Positions 1-6,800 of a DNA stretch of 17,767 nt are shown one piece after another. The notes under the pieces were generated by a model, which was given only the letters and a program-made list of their open reading frames with translations, was not told the DNA's origin and ran no database searches. A program made the position numbers and the translations under genes. Position 1 is the first letter of the stretch, and each line of letters opens with the position of its first letter. The stretch comes from Chrysochromulina parva (taxonomy: Eukaryota; Haptophyta; Prymnesiales; Chrysochromulinaceae). The stretch lies in NCBI GenBank assembly GCA_002887195.1, contig PJAB01001053.1:1-17767 (forward strand), written 5' to 3'.

Positions 1-236
1 CGGCTCCGATCTTGAATGTTTGCGGCACCGTCCATCTCGAAGCGAGCACCAAAATAAGGCGCTCGATCGTCAGCGCACAGCGTTGACACAGCCTGCAAGG
101 TGCCAGCTGCTCAGCCCGACTTGATAACGGCCATGACGCCTCAGCTTGGCACGGCGAGGCAACGGAGCGCGAGAGGTCGAGACACCGCCCCGAAGGAGAC
201 TTTTTTCGCAGCGGTTTCAAAGACCCGGTCATCCTC
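1..236. other. 5' flank of the glycosylase gene
   Basis: This stretch holds no supported gene. An in-frame TGA at 84-86 precedes the first in-frame ATG (237) of the glycosylase, so that start is the first available. On the minus strand an ATG at 33-35 opens a short frame (MDGAANIQD...) running off the left edge. It could be the beginning of a divergent gene, but ten codons are not enough to call one. No clear TATA box is visible. Confidence 0.4.
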
Positions 237-276
237 ATGAAGCGAAGGAGGAAGCAAGCGACGCCATCTCCCTCGC

Positions 277-319
<43 letters not shown>

Positions 320-1145
320 ACGCACGCTCGAGAAGGAGCACGGCGGCGGCGGCCGCAGGACGGGCTCGTTTTCGCCCCTCTACGACGAGGCCGTCGCACC
401 CCACACGCTCATTCTGGGCACGCAGCCGTCGGTGAAGTCAATTGGCGCAGGCTGGTATTTCGGCAGCGACACCAACAGCTTTTGGCACATTGTGGGCGAG
501 GCGCTGGAATCTTACCGGCCCGGGATGGGGTTCCGCCGCGGCTTTCACCAGAACCAAAGCCGCCCAAATGGCGACGTGGTTCCGGCTATTGCGAGATTCC
601 TCACACCAAACTTGCCGGCTGTTGACTATGCCGAAGCCACACGTCGTCTCACCGCAGCTGGCTTTGCAGTGTGGGACTTCATAGAGTCGAGCGTGCGGAA
701 GGGTTCGCTGGATTCGGACATCAAAGAAGAGGTCACCGCCGACATTGGCGGGTTTGTTGCCCGCCATCCTTCCATCGAGCGAATTGTCTTCGCCACCGGC
801 ATGGGCTCGGCAGTCAAATTTCGCAAGCACTTTGGCGAGTGGCTAGGGCGCGGTGCGTTCCGCTGCAGCGGTGCGTCTGCGCTGGACGTCTTTGCGAAGA
901 CGGTGACTTGTCCCGCCTTGCAGGGCGGCATCGAGCTTGTCATTCCGCCATCGGTGTCGCCCGCAATGGCGACCATGACCTTTGGCGAGAAGCGCGATGC
1001 GTGGCTCGACCTTGTCTTCAAGCGGAGCATGTCTGCAAGCCCCCTCGTGCACCCGCACCAGCAGAAGGGCACCACAACATCCAAGCGGAAGGCACCAGCC
1101 GCTGCCGCCACCACCGCTACATCGAAGAAGCGTGCGCGGCGCTGA
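237..1145 (+). CDS. DNA-deoxyinosine (hypoxanthine) glycosylase, UDG superfamily family 6-like
   Basis: This 302-residue protein matches the hypoxanthine-DNA glycosylase (HDG, family 6) branch of the uracil-DNA-glycosylase superfamily, which removes deaminated bases, chiefly hypoxanthine, to start base-excision repair. Visible motifs in order are: LILGTQPSVKS (58-68, motif 1), YFGSDTNSFW with N80 (74-83), WDFIESSVRKGSLDSDI (146-162, the family hallmark RxGSLDS), IERIVFATG (180-188), and IPPSVSPA (236-243), the counterpart of the family's LPSTSPA motif 2. Residues 15-28 are a poly-Gly tract from a GGC repeat, ahead of the domain that begins near residue 45. The tail (about 275-302) is Lys/Arg/Ala-rich with KRK and KKRARR, a plausible nuclear localisation signal. 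ATG 237 is the first in-frame Met after a stop at 84-86. No intron is needed. The family call is firm; exact substrate preference is inferred. Confidence 0.86.
279..320. repeat. GGC trinucleotide repeat (poly-Gly tract)
   Basis: Thirteen GGC codons followed by one GGA encode 14 consecutive Gly residues near the N-terminus of the glycosylase. The pure CGG-type run is likely to vary in length and lies outside the catalytic fold. Confidence 0.9.
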
Positions 1146-1687
1146 AGACGCAGCTGGCGGTCTGGAGCCGCGCGCGCGTCCCTTTCCCTACACGTGTCGC
1201 AGGTCACGCTCAGTCGAGCAGCCAGGACGGCGGGAGAAGAGGGGATGAGGCCGGGGGGAGGAGAAGGGCAGGGGGGGAGGGAGAGCGCGGCCAGATTCGT
1301 CCAGCTTGGGCCGCCTGCGTGGGATTCGGAGGGAATCGGAGGCAGGGTTTCGGCAGCGCTCGTGTTTCGTATTGGATACGGCATCGGAGCCGTGCCACGT
1401 GTTGCCAGGAGTGGGCGATGGGGTCAGTGGTTAGCAGCGTGAGGTGCGCCGCCGCCTTCTCCCGGGGGGACCTGTTCTCTCGTGTGTTCAACCGTGTGGA
1501 CTGTGGAGGCCCATCCCCCCCTCTTTTCTAGATGTGCCAAGATGTAATGTCGCATGGCCAGAAAACAACACAGGTAGCATGCACAGCTCTATAACTTTCG
1601 ACCAAGGCCGGCCTGCTGAGGTCTGAGCCTGACGCCTCTGCTGCGACTCCGCGCGACATCGGGTTGTTGCCTCCACCGCCACAGGCC
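1146..1687. other. Convergent intergenic region (two 3' ends)
   Basis: The glycosylase (+) and the membrane-protein gene (-) converge here, so this should contain both 3' untranslated regions. I see no RNA gene. The only marked structure is a G-rich block at 1253-1281. A TGTAA at 1543-1547, about 400 nt past the glycosylase stop, could be a poly(A) signal, but this motif is established in green algae and not for this lineage. Short reading frames here have no recognisable protein character. Confidence 0.5.
1253..1281 (+). other. G-quadruplex-forming motif
   Basis: Four G-runs (6, 3, 7 and 3 Gs) are separated by loops of 7, 2 and 1 nt, which satisfies the canonical G3+N1-7 rule. It lies about 110 nt beyond the glycosylase stop codon on the sense strand, so it would be in that gene's 3' UTR or just downstream. 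A role in 3'-end formation is speculation. Confidence 0.6.
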
Positions 1688-2914
1688 CTAGCAGCTAGTT
1701 CTGCTCTTGGGATTGCCCCCGATGCTCATCACCTCGATGGCGGCGTGTGTGCCCTCGATCGTATCCGTCGCCTCGCCTCCTCGCGGCGTCCGCCCCTTGC
1801 CGCTGCCGCGCCCGCTGCTGCCGCCCTCGCCAAACTGGCCAGCTGCGCCACCACGGCTGGGGGTATGTGAGCGGTGGCTGGGGAGTCGCTCGGGCGTGAG
1901 CGGCCGCCCCTCGTCCTCATCGTGCATGCGTGTGCGCGGCGGCAACGTACCCTCGTCGCGCATTCGCAGCAGCCAGGCGAGGCCGGCAAGCAGCCCTATG
2001 CCCAAAACGGCGCCTACGACGCCCATGCCCGCGACGACGCCCATGCCCGCTACCTCGGTTGTGTGTGAAGCCAGCTGACTGGTCTGCGACATGCCGCTTG
2101 AGGATGGGGTTGGCGGGCGCCATACCAACGAGCCGAGGTCCTCAACGGCGGTCAGCGCGGCCGAGGGTGCACAGGCGGGTCCGCTCGCCGGCCGCTCGTC
2201 GCTCACCAGCAAAAGGGCCTCGACATGAACGAGCGGCGAGCCTGACTCGACATCTGAGGCAGCGGACTGCACGCCAACACACACACGCGTGCGCTCGCCC
2301 GCTGCGGGTAGGCCGAGGGGCGTCGAGAGAGTGCGCCAAGTGATCGCGCCGCCGCCGCCGCCTCCGCTTTCCCAGAGCCCAGCGACGGTGGCGGGTGTGA
2401 CCACGTCGGCGCAGCCGGGCAGTAGCGAGATCTGGCGCTTGCCGTCGAGGTCGTGGAGGTCGGCCCACGCACGCAGCTCCGCCGCATTCGTCGTCGCGCT
2501 CCAGCCAGCTCGGCTCACGCGCACGCGCGCCTCCGCGCGATACGGCAAGTTCATGTCGAGGGCGGTGGATGGAGCGCGCGAGCACACGAACAGATAGCCG
2601 GCGACGTGCGCCGCACGCAGCGCGTAGGCAACCTGGCCATCGGCCAGCCGCTCGATGCCGATGGCAGCGCCGGTCGAGTGCAATGCGTCCATCCGGTTGG
2701 CGAGCGACGCGACGTAGAATGACTCATAGCCTACGGTGGTACTATTGCTGGGCTCTACGGTGGCAGTGACGGCGGGCGCGTTTGGTAGCGCGATGAGCGT
2801 GTGCCAGGTGCTCGTCTGCTGGCGTTCAACGTAGAGTTCTACTCTTGAGGCATTGTAGTCCGCGGCAAAGTCCGTCGAGAAGGTTGAGAGCGGCTCGTAG
2901 GACGAGGCAGCCAT
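1688..2914 (-). CDS. Single-pass membrane protein of unknown function
   Basis: I do not recognise this 408-residue protein. Residues 1-288 look like a beta-rich ectodomain: they carry two N-glycosylation sequons (N21-A-S, N57-S-T), several Cys and a Trp/Val-rich stretch (WRTLSTPLG ... RVCVGVQS ... HVEALLLVSDE). One hydrophobic helix at about 289-316 (AGMGVVAGMGVV...LAGLAWLL) is followed by basic residues. The 92-residue tail is Ser/Thr/Pro/Gly-rich with proline-directed sites (LTPERLP, HTPSR) and would be cytosolic. The helix contains an in-frame tandem duplication of AGMGVV. No signal peptide is visible, which is odd for an ectodomain protein. An in-frame TGA (2927-2929) sits just upstream of the ATG, so either the start is right or an unseen upstream exon is spliced in after that stop. 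Residue composition and length support a real gene. Confidence 0.72.
   Translation of the reverse strand: MAASSYEPLSTFSTDFAADYNASRVELYVERQQTSTWHTLIALPNAPAVTATVEPSNSTTVGYESFYVASLANRMDALHSTGAAIGIERLADGQVAYALRAAHVAGYLFVCSRAPSTALDMNLPYRAEARVRVSRAGWSATTNAAELRAWADLHDLDGKRQISLLPGCADVVTPATVAGLWESGGGGGGAITWRTLSTPLGLPAAGERTRVCVGVQSAASDVESGSPLVHVEALLLVSDERPASGPACAPSAALTAVEDLGSLVWRPPTPSSSGMSQTSQLASHTTEVAGMGVVAGMGVVGAVLGIGLLAGLAWLLRMRDEGTLPPRTRMHDEDEGRPLTPERLPSHRSHTPSRGGAAGQFGEGGSSGRGSGKGRTPRGGEATDTIEGTHAAIEVMSIGGNPKSRTSC
2016..2051. repeat. 18-bp tandem duplication inside the transmembrane segment
   Basis: Two adjacent 18-bp units (2016-2033 and 2034-2051) differ at one base. They encode the doubled AGMGVV of the membrane helix on the minus strand and lengthen it to about 28 hydrophobic residues. 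Confidence 0.85.
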
Positions 2915-2931
2915 CGTAAGGGCGCTTCACA

Positions 2932-2957
2932 GTTGTTTCTGTGAACAGTAAAAACAA
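2932..2957 (-). repeat. Imperfect inverted repeat / pyrimidine tract just upstream of the membrane-protein ATG
   Basis: GTTGTTTCTGT (2932-2942) pairs with ACAG plus AAACAAC (2945-2957), giving 11 bp with a TA bulge and a 2-nt loop. Read on the gene's own (minus) strand, the same bases are a T-rich tract ending in TTCACAG, about 25 nt before the ATG, which also resembles a 3' splice site of a 5'-UTR intron. Both readings are possible; neither is proven. Confidence 0.4.
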
Positions 2958-3111
2958 CAAAGGGTGCTCGACGTCCTCTCAACTACGTCCTAACTGAGGC
3001 CCAACCATGGAGCGTGGGTCGCAATTGACGACATGGTGCGAGGCTGTTTGACTTGACAAGTTTGCATGGCCACGGGGGTTGGGGCCTCTATCCGTCTATG
3101 CCGGCGTACCC

Positions 3112-3133
3112 GGTACATCTGCGGTACATCTGC
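3112..3133. repeat. 11-bp tandem repeat (2 copies)
   Basis: GGTACATCTGC occurs twice in direct succession (3112-3122 and 3123-3133) in non-coding DNA. A looser repeat of GGACACTCG follows near 3228-3247. No function is evident. Confidence 0.8.
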
Positions 3134-3807
3134 GCCTCGATCTGGTTTGGTGGTTATCAGGACGACTGAACGCAACGTTGACCGGCCATGCCCACGGCTC
3201 TCTCGAGGCTGGGCGCATGTGGTGGGACACTCGAAGGACACTCGTGTCGGTGTACAAGGGCCCTGTATAGGCTGTGCCCCTTTGGGCTGTGCCTGTGGCC
3301 CTCGCCTCCTCGCTCCTGCCTCCCCGTGCGGTTCCGGTTGGGCCTTGGGCGACCGTCCCCTGACGCGCCTCGCCTGCGTTTCCGCGCGCGCGTTTGTCCG
3401 GTGCGGACCGGATGGCCAACCCGCCCATGCAACCGGCCGTCCGCCCGTAACGACCGCGGGCACAAGCGCTCAAGCGGGCACCCCGCCGAAACCCGAACTT
3501 TGGCAGATCGGCCCATAACAGCCAACTAGAACTACGGGAACTAAACTTATTTCGACTTTACAAGCGACTCCGAATGTGGTGCGTCGAATCTCTGATCTCT
3601 CCACCTCGGCACACGCAATCTGGGACACACCCCGCATCGCAACTCGATAACAAAGAAGAACACTTTTTCAGGCGACGTGCGGATGTGCTATGGGCGCTTC
3701 CACCCCGCCCCTTCCCATCCCGGCCCGGCACACGACTGCTCTACAGACCGTGACGTCAGTGTACCTGCGCGCGCCCGCGCTGCTCGACGTCGACGACGTC
3801 CATAGGG

Positions 3808-6800
3808 CTAGGCGGCCGGAGGCAGGCGGGCGGCGCTTTCGTCAATGAGTAGCTCGAGCTGCTGGAGCGGGTGGCGCACGATGAGGCGGCGCCGGCCTGC
3901 CGAGCAGTTGCACCGGCCCGAGCAGCTGTCGGTGTCGTCATCGTCAGCCATGGGCGCTCCGCCCATCATGCGCCCCACACGACGATTCGCCGTCGGCCCA
4001 CCCGCCTTTTGGCGCGCGCGGCCTGCCTGGCCCTCCTGGCCCGCGCCGCCCACGAAGACGCTCGCCGTGATCTGCGCGTGGCACGAGGTGCACGTCGTTG
4101 AGATCTTTCGGGTGCCCGCCGGCACGCGCGCCTTGAGCCGCTTGCCGCACTCGCTACAGGGAAAGCGCACCACTTGCAGCTCCGGCGCAGAAGCGGAGGG
4201 AGTCGGCGCGGTCGGCGCGGTCGGCGCGGCCGGTGCGGCCGGTGCGGCTGCGGGAGGGAGGACAGCGGGTGGCGGCGGGGCCGTGCCATCGTGCGGCGCC
4301 GTGGTGGGCGCGCCCGCTGGAGGCGGCGCGTGTGCCATGGGGGCATCGTCAGCGCCGTCTTGGGCAGCAGCGTCAGCGCCGTGGTGGGCAGCATCGTCAG
4401 CGCCATCACCGGGCGGCGAGGAGGGCGGCGAGGTTGGCGGGCTGACCAAGGGCGGCGCGGCGGGCGGCAGAGGCCATGCGGAGCCTCCGCCGAGTCCGCC
4501 GGCGCGCGCGCCCGCTGTGGAGAGGGCACGGCCCTCGGTGGCGGAAGCGACGCGGATGGCGCCCTCGGGGTCTTCATCGAGATGGATGTACGAGGCAGGG
4601 AGCGAGGAGTCGTCGTCGGCGTGCGTGTGCAGCGCGTGCTCGGGGCACAAGAAGGCGTCGTTCGCGCAGCCGCATTGCACGACCGAGAAATAGCACAGGT
4701 GGCGGCACACACGGCAGCGCCAGCGGAAAAAGTAGGCCGAGTCGTCCGCGCCATCCGACCAAGTATAGGCGAACGAGGGCTTGCCTTCGCCTTCGCCGGC
4801 CGGCGCGCCATCGAGGAGAGTGGGTTCGGGCGGCACGCGCACCCCGGCACGCCGGACAGCCTCTCGGGCGAGGCGCTCGGCGTGCAGCAGCCGACGCAGC
4901 TCGCTCACGAGGGCGCCTAGCTCGTGCGGGTGGGCATGCTGGGCGGCAGTGCACACGAGAGCCTCGTGCAGAAGGGTCGTGTCGCGCGTGGGCGGCGAGC
5001 GGTAGCGCTGCAGGCAAGCGGCACCCACGGGCAGCCAGTCGGCAAACGCGAAGTTGACCGATTCGGCCACGTTGAAGCCGACGTTGAAGCCCGAGTGGTA
5101 GGCGGCGGGCGAGGTGAACATGAAGGTGCCCGGCTCGGCGACGCACCGGTAGACGGGCACGCCAAAGGCACGAAGGACCGCGGGGGAGAAGATGCACGTC
5201 TTCCAGTAGTGCAGGTCCGGGTGTCGCTGGAAGAGCGCGGGGAAGATAGCATTCCACACCGTCTCCATCTCTTGCTTGTGCGAGGGCGGCACGCCGTACC
5301 ATACCTTGGGTTCGCCTGCGACGAGGTAGTTGGTCGCGTACAGGTGGTTGTCCTCCACGTGCCAGCAGAAAAAGGTGTTGCGCGAGCCCACGTACGTCAT
5401 CGGGTAGTTGACCCCAGGGATGAGGGGCGAGAAGCGCAGGAGCGAGGCACGCAGCAGCGAGTCCAAGATGCCCGAGCGCGTCTGCGTCGCGGTCACCTCA
5501 CCACGCAGCGAGTCCGCAGGCGGCATCGGCCCCTCATACGTCACGTCGGACGCGTAGAGCGCGCACGGCACCCCGCCCTCGCGCTCGATGAGCGCCTCGA
5601 ACGCGCGCACCGTCGCCGAGCACCCACTGCCGGCGCCCGCGCCGGCTGCGGCATCCTCAGCCGCACTCTCGAGCACATGCGAGCGCCGTTGGCTGCTTCG
5701 CTCATACATTGGGGTCAGGTCGGCCTCTTCCTCCTCGTCGGCGAGGATCTTGTAGTTCTTCTTCGAGATGGCGCGCGCCTTGCTCGAGAGCTCGCCCGAG
5801 CATGGGCCGAGGTGATAGCGGCTCTGATCGCATCCAGGCGTGTCGCACTGACCGAGCTTGCGCTTGCCGCCCGCTACCTTGTCGCTCGCGCTGTGTTGAG
5901 CTCCCATGTCGCTCGCGCCGCTCTCGAGGCGCTCGAGGGGGGGCGCGCACCCGCCGCTGCCGCCGGCCGCGGCAGACTGGGCTCGCGGTGGCAACGCATG
6001 CGTGCCGCTGGCCGCCCCGGCGGAAGCGGCAGAAGGCCCAGCCCTAGGCGCGGCGGTGGTCGCGGCGGTAGAGGGCCCAGCCCTAGACGCGGCGGTGGTC
6101 GCGGCGGTAGAGGGCCCAGCCCTAGACGCGGCGGTGGTCGCGGCGGCAGAGGGCCCAGCCCTAGGCGCGGCGGCAGAGGGCCCAGCCCTAGGCGCGGCGG
6201 CGGCAGAGGGCGCGGCGGCTCGCGCGACAGCAGGGGCCGCCGCGGTGTGTGCGGCGGCCTCAGTGGCATTGAGTGGGCGCAGGTTGGCATGCCGAAGCGC
6301 GAGGACTTTGGGCCAGCCGATGAGACGCACATTGTATCGCTTGCGCGCAGCGTCGACAGAGAGGACTGTGCCGCGTAGACCGTTGAGCTCCGGACGACTC
6401 TGTACGTCGTGCACCACGACGGCGCTCCCCTCGACGAACGCTGCCTCTGCGTAGGTGGGAGCGGCTGCAGCGGTGGCGGCAGCGGTGCCGGCGGCGGTGG
6501 CGGCGGCAGATGAGGCGGCGGCAACGGCGACGGCGGGCGGCGGTGGCGCCTCCGGCATCGGATGGTCGATCACATTGAGATCGGCGCCGGCATCGGCGGT
6601 GGCGGCGCCCTCGGCCACCGGCCCTTCGCTCGCCCCTGCCTCGGGTGCCTCTCCCTCGGGTGCCTCTCCCTCGGGCGGCGGCGACGAGGGCGGCGAGATC
6701 GGCGCTTCGCTCGACGGTGGGCGCACTGCGGGTGCAGCCGGCGCGGCCGGCGTGGTGGTCGGCACGGCGGCGGAAAGTGGCGCTGCCGCCATCGCCCCGG

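Larger units (their letters stand above)
2915..3807. other. Intergenic region: promoter of the membrane-protein gene and 3' flank of the JmjC gene
   Basis: Both flanking genes are on the minus strand, so this contains the 3' UTR of the demethylase (right part) and the 5' region of the membrane-protein gene (left part). The patches 2930-3060 and 3530-3660 are clearly more AT-rich than the flanking coding DNA. Short tandem repeats occur at 3112-3133. A perfect TGACGTCA (CRE/bZIP-type palindrome) lies at 3751-3758, and a minus-strand TGTAA at 3558-3562 is about 245 nt past the demethylase stop. Overlapping frames of 110-160 codons in 2990-3529 have unconvincing composition and no recognisable motif. 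Confidence 0.5.

Noticed and set aside
1..35. Start of a divergent minus-strand gene at the left edge
   Set aside because: Only about eleven codons are visible and the frame is also open upstream of the ATG, so nothing marks it as a real start.
2990..3529. Several overlapping 110-157-codon frames on both strands
   Set aside because: No recognisable motif, no preferred frame, Arg/Gly/Pro-biased shadows, and short tandem repeats run through them; treated as intergenic.
3751..3758. TGACGTCA palindrome as a cAMP-response-type promoter element
   Set aside because: It sits in the presumed 3' flank of the JmjC gene and over 800 bp upstream of the next ATG; one 8-mer is not enough to call a regulatory site.
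4924..6378. Long plus-strand open frame (484 codons) opposite the JmjC gene
   Set aside because: It is an antisense shadow: the minus strand carries recognisable JmjC, SH3-like and zinc motifs here, and the plus translation is Arg/Gly-rich with no domain. High GC suppresses stops in all frames.
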